Shown: positions 1 through 11,674, numbered from the stretch's first letter. The stretch is 64,000 bases of DNA from Mixophyes australis (GCA_036250195.1 JAVHZZ010000006.1:172964124-173028123); one strand, 5' to 3'. Made by a program: numbers and translations. The notes: generated by a model from the letters alone, not told the origin.

Positions 1-433
1 AAATCTTCTAATGACGTAGGTAGCTCTTGGGTAGTAAGTGCATCTTTAATTTTATTGGAGAGCCCCTGCCAGAAGGCGGCAATTAACGCTTCAGTGTTCC
101 ACTGAAGTTCAGAGGCTAATATCCTAAATTGAATGACGTACTGGCCTACTGTACGAGAACCCTGACGTAAACGGAGAATGCTGGAAGCAGCGGAGATTAC
201 ACGACCTGGTTCATCGAATACACTTCGGAACATAGAAATAAATTTGGCACTATTCTGTAATACTGGATCGTTCCTCTCCCACAGAGGGGAAGCCCATGCC
301 AGAGCTTGTCCAGAAAACAATGAAATAAGATAGGCCACTCTGGAACGATGAGTAGAGAAATTTTGAGGTTGGAGCTCAAAATGAACTGAGCATTAGTTGA
401 GAAAACCCCTACAAGTTTTGGGGTCTCCATCAT
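1..433 (-). pseudogene. Ty3/gypsy Gag, N-terminal part, frameshifted, runs off the window
   Basis: Read on the minus strand from an ATG at 433, the first residues and then a second reading frame give a capsid-like Gag. The second frame reads through AYLISLFSGQALAWASPLW (around 360-290), then an FDEPGR stretch, LRQGSRTVGQYVIQF and a WNTEALIAAFWQGL segment near 60-110. This order is the signature of vertebrate Ty3/gypsy Gag (retrotrans_gag capsid domain), which assembles the cytoplasmic retrotransposon particle. The initiating frame and the capsid frame differ, so there is at least one frameshift close to the start and the copy is probably dead. The remainder of gag-pol would lie to the left of the window. 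The family call is from motif recognition, not a search. Confidence 0.7.
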
Positions 434-1005
434 ACCTTGACGGAGGCAACTCCAGAGAAGAACAACTCAGTCCAGCAAGGTATGCAATACACAAGCACAG
501 TCAATGATAAGTATGCATACCGTGGTTCAGAAGAGCAGGCTGTCAGAAAGGAGTGCAGGGATACCTGAGCGGCAGGAGGCCGGCAGGATGCGAAGTCCCA
601 GGGAAATGGAAGCGGTATCCAAGTAGGTGCAGCGCACAGGTAGGTAGACCAGCAACGATGGAAACAATACTCAGGAAGCAGTAGTATATAGGACTGGTCA
701 TCTGGAGATCACTGAAGAGTAGAAGTGGTATGGCAGAGAAGACAGCAGCGGAGCATTGATCCAATGCAGACAGGCGAGTTGACACAGGCAGAAACACTGT
801 AGAAGCACGGAGAGCGGATCAGCTGGCTGCAGACACGAGGAGTACCGGAGGGTAGCGATAAGCAGGACACTGCAGATACACGGAGGTAGCGGATAGGAAT
901 CAGCAGGTGCAGTCACAATGAAACACGAGAGAGTTGAGGTAAGCTGGAACTGTTGAGCACGGAGATAGCGGATAGGAATCAGCTGGTGCAGTCTCGATGA
1001 AAACA

Positions 1006-1173
1006 GGAGAGTTGAAGTGGTCTGGAAACCACAGGAGAGTTGAAGTGGTCTGGAAACCACAGGGGAGTTGAAGTGGTCTGGAAACCACAGGAGAGTTGAA
1101 GTGGTCTGGGAACCACAGGAGAGTTGAAGTGGTCTGGGAACCACAGGAGAGTTGAAGTGGTCTGGGAACCACA
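1006..1173 (-). repeat. 28-bp minisatellite, 6 copies, inside the gypsy LTR/leader
   Basis: Six consecutive 28-bp units start at 1006, 1034, 1062, 1090, 1118 and 1146. Each contains GAGTTGAAGTGGTCTGG followed by AACCACA. Units differ mainly by A/G changes in the GGAAACC versus GGGAACC part, so the array split into two variant blocks. It is open in several frames but carries no sign of being coding. Confidence 0.9.
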
Positions 1174-1276
1174 GGAATCAGCTGGGCTGAATACACGAGG
1201 AAACACAGGAACACCTTCAGAGGCTCATGGGGAATGAGACTCCAAGATCAGGCAACGAGGTATAGACAACAGGTGC

Positions 1277-1284
1277 TTTAAATA
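1277..1284 (-). promoter_or_regulatory. TATA-like box of the gypsy LTR
   Basis: Minus-strand TATTTAAA lies about 157 bp downstream of the LTR start at 1440, a usual U3 position for the retrotransposon promoter. No other core element was identified. Confidence 0.45.
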
Positions 1285-1440
1285 GGGAGTGTTGCCTGAT
1301 CAGCCAATTAACTAAAAGGAACATGTACTGAAGGTTTGAAAGGGCTGCACATGCGCAGACCCTCAGGATGGTGGACGACCACGGTTCCTAAACATACGGG
1401 AAGAAGCACTCACAGTCTGGTGAGTGACACCACCATTACA

Positions 1441-4419
1441 GAAGTCTCAGTATTTTGATGTAATTGGAGGGAAAGGCCTTCCTCGTGGAACTTGAAGTTT
1501 TTTTTATGAGCATCATCTTTTCCACATTTTGAGGAAGTAGCCTCCTACGCCGATCGCTGACAAGGTTCCCGGCTGTGGTGAAAACTCTTTCCGAGTACAC
1601 ACTGAAGGGTGGGCAGTTTAAGCAGTGCAAAGCGAGTTGGTACATGGGTCTCCAAATTCTCTTTTTTTCTTTTTTTTCCCTCCCAGTATTTAAAGGGTAT
1701 GTCTATTTCTATGCTGTCATGAAAATAATCCTCCACTATCCTTTGGATGTTGGATGTTGAGTTGATAGTAGGATCAGGTGGAGTTACGGCAGAGGTGTCA
1801 CATCTTTTGGTCAATTCTTCTAGACCAGACCAGATGTCAAAATTTTGTACTGAGCATCTGGATCATCCTTATGTCTCTTGGAAAAGTTTTTTCCTAGCAG
1901 CAGTTGAGTGAGAAACTGAAGGAGGAGACGCCGTCCTGTCACGTAACATTTAAAACTGCCATCTTGCTTACCAGGAGCTCCTTGCATCTCTTCAGATCTG
2001 GGTCAATTGGAAACAAAGAGAAGACATAGCTCTTAAACCGAGGATCAAGCACAGCCGCCAAAATGTGGTGAACTGATTTCAAGATTTTGATAACTCTTGG
2101 ATCCTGGCAAAGCCAATAAAGTACTTGACCTACAAGTCCGACATACTTAGGGTAATTGCTTTGTTTTATCTCCTCCTTCAGTTTCTCAAGCTGATTTTCC
2201 AAAAGTCAAATTAAAGGAATTACTTGACTCAAGCTAGTAGTGTCTGAACTCACTTCACAGGTGACTACATCAAATGGTTTCAGCACCTTGCACAACACGG
2301 AAAGTATTCTCCAGTGCGCTTGACTAAAACACATCCCCCCTCCTTTCCCAATTTCATGGCTTGTGGAGTAAGCATGGATGGTTTTTTCGCTGCTCCTCCA
2401 TCCGCAGAAGCATATACAGGGTGGAATTCCACCTTGCCACCACTTCTTGCTTCAGTTGGTGGCACGGCAAATTAAATTGCTCTTGTAGCTGCTGCCATCT
2501 CCTACATACTGTTGCCGAATGCCGGAAATGCACCACCAAGTTTATTGTGTGAGCAAAATCGGGAATGTGATGGAATTCACCCAGCTGTAATGCTCTCACA
2601 ATATTGGTGGCATTATCAGAAATGACATATCCTTAAGATGAGTCCAAGCGGGATAAGCCATGTTGCAATGACATCCCTTAGTTTTCGTAACAGATTGTCA
2701 GCTGTATGTCTCTTAGTGATGCCGGTGATACACAGAGTAGCCTGCCTCTAGCAAATGTGACACTACTTGGGTACATGCTGCTGCTGTTCCTGCTGGTGAA
2801 AGTGAATCAGCAACTCAGTGGAATGTCACAGTCATATAATCTTTAGTTTGCCCAGTTCCGCTTGTCCACATATCGGTGGTTAAGTGTACAGTGGGTAGAA
2901 TGGCATTTTGTAGCCCAATAATTACATTTTTACGAGCCTTCTGGTAGAGATGAGGAATAGCTTTTTTAGTGAAATGGTGTTGTGATGGAATTTGGTAACG
3001 GGGACACAAGACCTGCAGTAACTCTCTAAAACCTGTTGCCTTAATAGAGGATATTGGACTCAGATCTAATACTAGCGTAGCCGCCATGGCGTCTGTGATC
3101 CGCTTTGCCACAGGGTGACAGCTTTCATACTTGCTTCCTCTTGCAAAGGATTGTTTAACAGTCAATTGTTGTAAATTACTAGTAGTCTTCTTCTTGGTCT
3201 GCTTCTGGGATGAAGGTTCACCCCCAGCAGCAGCAGCAGCAGTAGTTCTAACGCTCAAGAATTCTTCTGAGGAATCCAGGATAGTGGAGAAGTCACCTAG
3301 ATTTAGCAACTTGGATGCAGGACTAACTCCGATCGCTAATGAGGATATTGATGAGGACGGTGTTGTGGGTGTAGATTGCAGGTGTCGGGATGTAGATGAA
3401 AGAAGGGAAGTAGCTGATGATGGACTGCTTGTTGTTATTTTTTAGCATAAGTTTCTGATTTTCCCAACAGTTTGACATGAACTCGCTTCAAATGGCGTAA
3501 CATGGATGAGATTCCTAGATGATTAAGATCCCTACTTCTACTGACTGTGGCTTTACAAATGCTACAAACGACTAGACAACTGTTGTCAGGATTCGAGTAA
3601 AAATAATTCCACACATAAGAGGTGGATTTTTTCATCTTATGTCATGGCATGACAATGGCCTTCTTCTTATCACGTGCAAGAACTGCTTCCACTGGTGCAG
3701 GACTTACACAAACAACATCATCCTCATCAACATCCTCATTAGCACCCTCATCGGCTACGCAAATATCCCCCTCATCCTGTTGCAATTTCAAAGTGGCATC
3801 CTTAATTTGTGTATCACCGGCTACATTTGGGCTGTTCAGGCACACATCTGCAGAAATGCTGAAAAGGGGCCTTCTTTATGGGTACAGTATCGGAATGGTC
3901 AAGATTACACATAGCACTCATGGATAGACTCTCCTAAGGGATTTGTGTCAATTCTGAATCTGAACATACATTTTCCTCTAATCCCTTACTGTTTTCTTCT
4001 AGCTCGGCTTTTACATGTAAAAGTATTTGGACACCACTTTTAGAGTCCGAATGACAAGGTCTTTCTTGGTTACAACTGACCTTACAAGAAGATGCCTCAG
4101 TGACAGTTGCAGAACTAGCACTAATAGAGAAAGGCGAGGGCCTCATTCTTTTCTTGACACTGCGTGTGTAGAATGGCATGTTGGCAAAAAAAAATTTCTG
4201 CAGATAACTTTGCCTGGATTACAGGTCTTTTTATTCTTGACCAAGGTGAAAGGTGTTTTTACATATTGGTTTCCCTGACTTACAAACATTATTCACGTTA
4301 ACATAGGCTTTATCAGATGACGTAGAGGGATTATTATCATCATAACTGGTGCCAGCAGCTGCTTCGTGCTCCTGCTCTTCTGTGTACTGCAGTGAATCCA
4401 TTTTGATAACACCATACAC
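1441..4419 (-). pseudogene. BED-finger hAT transposase remnant
   Basis: Minus-strand fragments in several frames line up in order with the intact transposase at 30088-33086. They are an acidic N-terminus with PSTSS (about 4400-4320), NMPFYTRS-like block (4179-4130), BED finger with CSICKATVSR and RHLKRVH (3635-3490), DMWTSGTGQTKDYMTVT (2880-2820), DNATNIV-type and HTINLVVHFRHSA region (2640-2500), RWNSTLYMLLRMEEQ (2430-2380), LAAVLDPRFKSYVFSLFP (2070-2010) and the C-terminal dimerisation block VYSERVFTTAGNLVS (about 1600-1540). Frameshifts and stops break it into at least seven pieces, so it is not functional. It remains useful as an outgroup for deciding the true start of the intact copy. 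Confidence 0.9.
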
Positions 4420-4420
4420 T

Positions 4421-5335
4421 TTGACTGCAAATTCAGAAGACCAAGCCTGCCAGCCCTAGTATTTGTATTTCAGCAATGGAGCTCTCCTCTTTGTGTGTTA
4501 CCTATATAACACCGTACAATTTGACTGCAAATTCAGAAGACCAAGCCTGCCAACCCTAGTATTTGTATTTCAGCAATGACAATTAGCAATGGAGCAATGG
4601 AGCTCTCCTCTTTGTGTGTTACCTATATAACACTGTACATTATGTGACTGCAGATTTAGAAGACCAAGCCTGCCAGACCTCTTAATTCTATTTCAGCAAT
4701 GACCATTATCAATGGAGCAACGGAGCACTCCTCTTTGTGTGTAACCTATATAACATTGTACAATTTGACTGCAAATTCAGAAGATTAAGCCTGCCAGCCC
4801 TAGTATTTGTATTTCAGCAATGACAATTATCAATGGAGCAATGGAGCTCTCCTCTTTGTGTGTTACCTATATAACACCGTACAGTTTGACTGCAAATCCA
4901 GAAGACCAAGCCTGCCAGCCCTAATATTTGTATTTCAGCAACGACAATTAGCAATAGAGCAATGAAGCTCTCTTCTTTGAGTGTAACCTATATGACACCG
5001 TACAATTTGACTGCAAATTCAGAAGACCAAGCCTGCCAGTCCTAGTATTTGTATTTCAGCCAAGACAATTAGCAATGGTGCAATGGAGCTCTCCTCTTTG
5101 TGTGTAACCCTAATAACATCATACAATTTGACTCCAAATTCAAAAGACCAAGCCTGCCATCCCGAGTATCTCTATTTCAGCAATGACAATTAGCAATGGA
5201 TCAATGGAGCTCTCCTCTTTATGTGTTACCTATATAACACAGTACAATGTGACTGCAGATTTACACCAAGCCTGTCAGCCCTAGTATTTGTATTTCAGCA
5301 ATGACAATTAGCAATGGAGCAATGGAGCTCTCCTG
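4421..5335 (-). repeat. Subterminal tandem array, about 8 units of 100-123 bp
   Basis: Units begin with TTGACTGCAAATTCAGAAGA-like sequence near 4421, 4521, 4643, 4765, 4888, 5009, 5131 and 5251. They share CCTAGTATTTGTATTTCAGC and TGTGTTACCTATATAACAC blocks. The first period is 100 bp because a GACAATTAGCAATGGA segment is missing; later ones are about 121-123 bp. The array sits between promoter and transposase start of hAT copy 1. Different copies of the element carry unrelated arrays at comparable places. Confidence 0.9.
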
Positions 5336-5455
5336 AATGTCACTGGAGACTTTGAAGAACACTGCTACCCCTCCTCTTTCTTTTCTACCTATGGCGCTGC
5401 CCAACTGCTCTACAGACTTCCAAAAACTGTGCTACCCCTTCTGTGTCCCTCTGTG

Positions 5456-5512
5456 AAATGGCGCTGGATCACCATGGAGGGCGGTACTTATAGAATCTAA
5501 AACTCGCGAGAT
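5456..5512 (-). promoter_or_regulatory. Composite promoter of hAT copy 1
   Basis: Minus strand: TCTCGCGA (5511-5504), TATAAG (5493-5488) 10 bp further, then GCGCCATTT (5464-5456) about 24 bp beyond. The same order and spacing occur in hAT copies at 28955-29003 and 41164-41218. TCTCGCGA is the core of the motif bound by BANP in vertebrates, and CGCCATNTT resembles a YY1 initiator; both assignments are known motif meanings applied by inference. Confidence 0.55.
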
Positions 5513-5693
5513 CCGACGACATAACAATGACGTTTTGCCTCATTTTCAATTCCGAGGGCGCGCGAAAGATCCGAGCCGGCTCGGTTCGGTACTCGGATCT
5601 GCTAGGTTCAGGTGTGTTCGGTACTCGGGGAACCGAGCCTGAGCATCTCTATGTACAACCAGTTCTACCTGATTGTATGGAACTGTAGACAAC

Positions 5694-6385
5694 AGGCCTG
5701 ATTCATCAAGGGATGCATACTGAGCGCAATGTCCAGTTGTTTTAAAACGCACATAAATCGGCTCTGCGTACGCCCATATTCAACAAGGAGCAAATGTGAA
5801 TATATGTGTGGTGATTTATATGGGTGTGGGTCTGCTCTGCTCTACTAGGATGCACAGAAAGACAATAAAAACTATTCAACTAATGTCACTTGTTGATAAT
5901 ATGGGCATTAATGATAAAACATTAAAAATTAAAAAGTAGTTTTATTACTTGTTTTTTCCATGAAATACATTTATTAGTATGTTATGAATGTTTTTGTACA
6001 TAAAATAAATTTTTACGTTGTTCCTGATTGCAAACACATGTAATAGCATATGCATAAAAAGCTGTCATCACTAGTAATCAGCACTTATACTAGACCTGTA
6101 GATGGAGCAAGAGATGCAGCTGAAAAACAATAACTTTTGAGTTGCCCAGAGATTGAATTGGACCCTGCTGCGTGCGCTCGAGATTGGCACAACCTTACTG
6201 TACATTGACTATGAGCAAACACCGCTTTCCTGTCCTGTTCCCTCTCTGAAATCGTAGACTGTAGTGTCTTTTGCATTCAAAGTAGAATTGAATGTGTCTG
6301 CGTTCTGTGGCGTATGGTCTGGTTTTGGGCATGCGCAGAGTGATATTGCAGATTATACATGTGACTGGATCACTGATAAATAACT
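5694..6385. repeat. Short TIR repeat, copy A (GGCCTGATTCATCAAGG family)
   Basis: The left end reads GGCCTGATTCATCAAGGGA and is followed by a GCATACTGAGCGCAA motif. The interior from about 5930 to 6350 aligns with 25600-26020 (shared GCTGTCATCACTAGTAATCA and AACGCCGCTT/ACACCGCTTTCC blocks). Copy B ends with the same terminus inverted (26127), which suggests a terminal-inverted-repeat DNA element. The right end of this copy is eroded near 6385. No coding capacity; superfamily unknown. Confidence 0.5.
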
Positions 6386-7298
6386 TATTTGTGGCTGGAT
6401 CATGTAGAAATAATTTACTGTAGAAATGTATTTTAATCAGAGGTGCAGGCACCAATGTATAATTTGAAATGCACTTATCGTGTTACATTAGGATGTGTTT
6501 TGTTTGCAAGTATCATTGTTTGGGTTTGTAACATTGATAGAGGAAGTCTGTTTGCGTTGATAGTATTAAATGTTAAGTAAGTCTTTTATGTGAAGTGACG
6601 TTACTGGATCTCAGATAATGCAAGCATCAAGTTTTAGCACATAACAGAGAAGTGTAAATATTGTTAGCTTTGCATTACATGTAAATCCATGTTTGGGTAA
6701 ACAAATTGCATCATGATTCTAAAAATAGCCTGTGAGGCTGCGTCCAAATTGGTATAAAAAGCCCTGACCTGTATTGAATATTGTTCTTATTGCTTCATCT
6801 GATCTGCTCCTGGTACCTCCAACCAGTGTAAGCAAATAAACATCACTTGCCTCAAAGACCTGCTTAGAAAACTTCTCTATACCTGTGACCTACAGATTAG
6901 ACCCAAAATCTAATCCATCCACAGCACCCCTGATCCATAGAAAGAGGTCAGGAGTACCAGCCCAGGTACACCAGCAAGGGGTACATTAGCAGCACCAGTT
7001 ACACAGAAGAAACCTGGTACTGGATGCCGGTACGGAGTCCAGTGGTGGCAGCATTTGTAAGCCCCTCTAACTGCGGCAAGAGGGAGCAATTGGGCATAAT
7101 GAAAGGGAACGGTGACAAAGTAAGCCCAGCTGGTTCTCAGCAACAGCAGATAGGGTGGCATAGGCGGTCCATCCTGTCACAGTACGCACAAAACCGCCAT
7201 TTAGATTCCTTTATGAATCAGGCCCAATGTTGTCACTGTATAAATAAGGATATTGGTAATAATTTAGATCTTAAACTAGGTTAACTTTTTTAGAATTG
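6386..7298. other. Unassigned stretch with an LTR-like TATA/poly(A) pair
   Basis: No gene seen. TATAAAAA at 6753-6760 is followed 75 bp later by AATAAA at 6835-6840, then a CACTTGCCTC-type region. That spacing is what an LTR R region shows, so an old solo LTR or gypsy/ERV leader is possible. LTR borders and a target duplication could not be found. Around 7199-7223 a CTTTATGAATCAGGCCC sequence looks like one inverted end of the repeat family annotated at 5694. Confidence 0.35.
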
Positions 7299-7581
7299 CA
7301 GTGGCGCACGCAGGGGGGGTTTCTGAGTCTCCAGAACCCCCCCCCCTTGCGCTAACTAAGTGGCCACTGTCCTATACAGCAGCCGCGGCGCTGTCAAAGA
7401 AGCGTCTATACAGCACCGCCACGGACGCTTCTTAGACAGCGCCGCGGCTGCTGTATAGGAGGACAGCGCTGAAACGGAGCTGCTGCGCATGCGCAGCAGC
7501 TCTCTCTCTGGTTTTTTTTTTGTTTGTTTGTTTTTGGGTCGGGGGGAAACCCCCCCCCCGGCAATCCTCCGTGCGCCCCTG
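7299..7581 (+). mobile_element. Hairpin hAT-like nonautonomous element, copy 1
   Basis: Bounded by CAGTGGCGCACG at the left and its near complement CGTGCGCCCCTG at the right. It is flanked by a 5-bp duplication AATTG (7294-7298 and 7582-7586). The interior holds a long GC-rich palindrome built on GCAGCCGCGGCGCTGTC and a G/C-run near each end. Copies at 27737 and 36665 have the same ends and their own 5-bp duplications (CTATT, ACCAA). CAG...CTG ends with 5-bp duplications fit the hAT5-type group; that assignment is an inference. No coding capacity, so mobilised in trans. Confidence 0.85.
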
Positions 7582-7720
7582 AATTGGGTTATGTTTCAGG
7601 ATACTTAGATTATGGTTATCAATCAATATGCATCACTGCAAATCTCAGCAATGCATATTTAAACACTGCTACAATTTACCGTGTTGGGCTGCTCTGGCAA
7701 ACACCCCCCTCCTCCACAAA

Positions 7721-7761
7721 CTGTTTTTACTATTTACCAACAGCCTAAATAGTAAAAACAG
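7721..7761. repeat. Perfect 16-bp inverted repeat with 9-nt spacer
   Basis: CTGTTTTTACTATTTA at 7721-7736 is exactly complementary to 7746-7761, separated by 9 nt. Imperfect pairing continues outside (TGCTCTGGC against GCCAGAG). It could be a small palindromic MITE core or an RNA hairpin; no ends or target duplication were seen. Confidence 0.8.
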
Positions 7762-9108
7762 CAAAGCCAGAGAGGCATCAGCTGGATCCCATTGTAAATG
7801 ACAAGTAACTCCATCCCGGGATTCTTTTTGCAGCTTAATAAATTGGAGAACTTTGCAGACCCCACATTGATATACGAAACGTTGAATGTGTTATTGCAGG
7901 AGAAATCTATGATTTCTCTTCCATTAAACCCTTCATAAATAATACGATTTTAAATAAATACATAAATAATTCCATTTTACTGAGAAAATTGCTGTCTTCT
8001 CAGTTTTTATGGCTGAACTTATCTTAATAGATAGAACCCTTATTGTTATATTTATGGATAAGACTAAGAAATAGAACTGACAATTGCATTAGATTAAGGT
8101 TGGTATTTTTATTTAAAATGTTCTTTTAAATGTGATCTTTTGTTATTTAGTTGCCTGTTTGAAGAAGAAAAGTCTGTCTTTTTAAAAAATAATTCACTTG
8201 TTCTTCTAGAAGACTTCGGGTTGGGGTGGGCAGTCTGTTTTATAGACTTCTATAACGTTATATTATTATGAAGACAAAATGTGGACCTTTATCTTCGTGA
8301 ATTTACCCTGGCAAAATCAACAAATAGCCATAAACCGATTACATGAAATATACTAATTGCAGTTTAACTGTGGAAACTTAAGGACCAAACAAGAAAAAGA
8401 TGCTTCTCACATATCTCCTGGTCACAGAAGGTAACAGTCTGTTCTTAAATAAAAAAACATTGAGAGACATACGTTGAGAGACACAGGCATACACAGCGTC
8501 ACATAAACCATAACACACATTTTTGAGACACCATAAAATGCAAGCGAATGCTATTAAATAATTGGGAAGCAAACTGACAGAGGTATTCTTCCATACAGAT
8601 CCATACATAAGACCCTAATATATAGATAATACGGAAAGAAAGAGAATCAAGGTGCCATAATGCCAAACCAACCCTACGTCTGTCAGCACGAGACTGGATG
8701 CCCTAAGGGGACTTAACACACGCAAAAATATGTCACAGACACTCGTTTAAAATATTTTAATTAAAAAACAAAAACAAATTACACCTCAACACATCCCTCA
8801 TTAACCCTGTTCATTTCTCACCTATATCCAAGCATGGCATCATCTTCATCTGTTATAAATTCATTGTATCCATTATTAAAGTCATTTTATCGCTTACAAA
8901 TAAAACATTGTCCCATGCGAGTCTTGTGGTTCCAACGCACAAAGATATTTAATTGCAAAATATAGCAAGATTTACAGCAAGCCATTATTACACATTAAAG
9001 ATGTCACAATAAAGCAGGAAAGTATAAAACACTGAATACATTACATTTTCCTTATAGAGTTTCACCGAGGTCCATGAAACACAGCCATGCTCACATGTGG
9101 CCAGGTTC

Positions 9109-9128
9109 AGAGAGAGAGAGAGAGAGAG
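9109..9128. repeat. (AG)10 microsatellite
   Basis: Ten uninterrupted AG dinucleotides in otherwise mixed sequence. Confidence 0.95.
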
Positions 9129-11357
9129 CCTTGGCTGAAAAAAACAGCTTGATAGGTCAGATCAAAGGATTTCTCTGGGAAGAGGTGATCACCTTCCCCC
9201 AACAGCTGAAACATGTACTTCAAGGAAACTGACCCAAACCAGTCTAAACACAATGCCATTTTGATCATTCAATCTTTTATCTTCCATAACTATTGATCGC
9301 ATGAAGTGATCACAATGCCGAAATTAGCGTATGAGAGATGGTAATGTGCAGATCAAAATGACACTAAACGTGATACATTTCCTATATCCTGAACCTTAGA
9401 TACTTTTAAAGTGCTTTTAACATTATTATATTTAACTGTAAACTCTATTACATTTGATTATAAACAACTGTGTGTTGGAACTATTTTAAAGTGAACTATT
9501 TACAAGTGTGTAAGTGTATGTGTATCCGTTCATTTATCGTGCGATTGCATCATAACACGTGGCGCACCGATCACAATCGCCTGGTAAGACAATATCAATC
9601 AATATAGTTTATTTCATCCAATTATTCGACTTTGACACCATGGCCACTGCACATGTGCATATTTAACACTTTACATAGGGCCCTAGGTGAATAGGTCTGA
9701 CAAATCCAGTTGAACCATAAAGTACTAGATTCACAATTATTCTTTTACAATCCACAAGGATTACTGCCAACATATGAAAAGGAAGCGTCTCAGGTATGAA
9801 AATTGTCTCTAAAACATTTTCACTGTTCCTCCTATTTTATACAACAGCCTTGTTAATAAAAGTATTAACATTTAATATGCTAATATGCAAGTTTAATATA
9901 GTGTTTCTAGTATAAAATAGTTACAGCTTATATAATAATGATAATAATAACAAGCTGTAAATATGCTACACCAGGATAGAAAAAAGCAATATAACTACAG
10001 CCACACACAGCAGTAGTTAAAGTCCGTCATTTTTTCAAGTAGTAGGTTTTCTAACACCAAAATCAGCAGGGTGAAAATTTTCAGCCCAAGAGAAGAGTTA
10101 TTGGTAAAACAGTGCCCACTATAACTATAAACAGAAATGTTAATAAATGTTTTAGCAGAATTCGTCTCACTCTACCCATTTCAGAAACCTTACATATCTG
10201 TTCTTTTAAACACTGATTATATTAGCATACAACGCAGATTAGTATAGCGCAGTGCCCCCCATCCCCAAATGCTGCCAGACTGCCCCCCACATGCACATTT
10301 TTAGTCACGCCGTATTATCTGTGAAGTGATTTACATTAATACCATCTTGTTTCAACTCAAAAATATAATTGACTTTACTTAACGAGCAGCAGGCGTAATA
10401 AAATGAGTAATGCAAATGTATATGCTCGGGGGTCTATCATTCTGAAAGAACAGGTTTAAAATTATCCTCCTCCAGTCTGTACATAAGGGAGCCAATTGCA
10501 TAACCACAAGCAGTAAAATTAGAGCTTCTAGAGGCATAACACATTACACACCTCCTTTTATATCAAAACATTAACTCTGCATCTGCTCTCAACACAACTG
10601 TTCCCTTTTAACACCAAGTAAAATGAAAACACTATAACATCCTCTTTGGAGCTGAAGACTATAATATGGATATACACAATATAGTATAAATCATGCTATA
10701 AGCAAGAGGAGCATTTAAGGAGTGGAGCTATAAAGAGTTGTTGAATGGAGAGCTAAGGCAGTAGCTATAGATGCTCCAGGCCATAAAATAGGCCAATCAG
10801 AAAATGTCCACAAACGTATATAACACAGTTTAACAGGGCGGTTTTGTTTTTGGTGGGAAAAGGGAGGGTGCGACAAGGGACACCATCTATGAAAATTGGT
10901 GCACAGAATAGGTGCTGTAACTAATAGCACCCAATTACGGTGCTCCCTTTTTATAGCACCAGCTTAGAACACAGGACAGAACTAGCATTATAGCAAGTAA
11001 TATGCAATAGAATTAATACATTTAAACGTACTTTAACCCCTTCAGTGATAAGGATGAGTAGGACTCTTCCTCCCTTCTTTCAAATGATGTGGCTCCTTAG
11101 AAGTTGTTGTTTGGTGATCATGTGTGATTCTCAGGCAATAACACCCTAGAGAAATCATTAAAAAGTCCATGGATGGGGGAGGAGGGCACAAATCTCCCTG
11201 ATCTTGGCTTCAATAAAATTAGGGGTAAACTTGAACAGATTCCCTGTCAGCCAATCAGTGGCCAAGATAGCCGGCCATTTGAATTAGACATCATTGGTCA
11301 GACCATTACAGGAGGCTGAAGAGAGTAAACCTTAAGATCAGTGTAGGACTGCGAGAG

Positions 11358-11459
11358 GACAGACCCTCTTCAATCAACTGGACCAGAACACCAGTCAAAA
11401 AGAAAGAAGACAGACCCTCTTCAATCAACACGACCAGAACACCAAACAAAGAGAAAGAA
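11358..11459 (+). repeat. 51-bp direct duplication just upstream of the Penelope element
   Basis: Two adjacent 51-bp units (11358-11408 and 11409-11459) each begin GACAGACCCTCTTCAATCAA and end in an AGAAAGAA-type purine run. The second unit ends one base before the 150-bp repeat that starts the retroelement. It may be part of the element's 5' structure or a pre-existing host duplication used as target. Confidence 0.85.
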
Positions 11460-11460
11460 G

Positions 11461-11610
11461 ACACTACTCCACTCTTCTTCGTGCTGGGGAATTACGTATG
11501 TTTGCCATGGCTTATCTAGGAGTATAGACCAACTCCTATCTTTTTGTTCCCCTTGCTGCCCTATATCACCCTCATTTGGAAAGCGCAGATCCCCTAATCT
11601 CTCTTTTATA
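11461..11610 (+). repeat. Left pLTR-type direct repeat of the Penelope element
   Basis: 150 bp, differing from 16079-16228 at four positions with no indels (97% identity by eye). It starts ACACTACTCC and ends just 65 bp before the first ATG of ORF1, so it forms the leader of the coding RNA. Confidence 0.95.
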
Positions 11611-11674
11611 GCTCTACAAATTTTGGTCTTTAGGGAGTATCTTGCTGCATTTTCCCTTACATACAAAACCTGAT

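Larger units (their letters stand above)
434..1440 (-). mobile_element. Ty3/gypsy LTR plus leader, inserted in a hAT copy
   Basis: On the minus strand the segment begins TGTAATGGTGGTGTCACTCACC-like sequence at 1440 (TG start of an LTR). It has a TATTTAAA box about 160 bp in, then a 28-bp minisatellite, and leads to the Gag ATG at 433. The junction at 1440/1441 abuts the interrupted C-terminal coding region of a hAT transposase, so the retrotransposon landed inside that transposon. I could not place the inner LTR end or a primer-binding site, so LTR and leader are annotated together. The other LTR and the target duplication are outside the window. Confidence 0.6.
1441..5651 (-). mobile_element. 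hAT DNA transposon copy 1 (decayed, split by gypsy)
   Basis: The right edge, read on the minus strand, is the 5' terminus TAGAGATGCTC at 5651. It matches the termini of the two other hAT copies in the window (28815 and 38562). Inward come a promoter-like region (5456-5512), an array of about 120-bp units (4421-5335) and a broken transposase gene (4419 to 1441). The left part stops where the gypsy LTR starts; the rest of the element would lie beyond it. A target duplication cannot be checked because only one end is present. Confidence 0.85.
7587..11357. other. About 3.8 kb of AT-rich DNA with no recognised gene
   Basis: I see no coding region, RNA gene or identifiable transposon ends here. 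The longest open frames are short and show no family motif. It includes a perfect AG microsatellite (9109-9128) and some poly-A/T runs. Old unrecognised repeats are likely but not demonstrable from this sequence alone. Confidence 0.6.

Noticed and set aside
698..1214. Overlapping minus-strand open frames with repeated WFPDHFNSPV-type peptides
   Set aside because: Produced by the 28-bp minisatellite, open in three frames at once; no sign of a real protein.
7870..7925. CGAAACGTTGAATG word as a hammerhead half
   Set aside because: No CTGANGA core upstream at a suitable distance.
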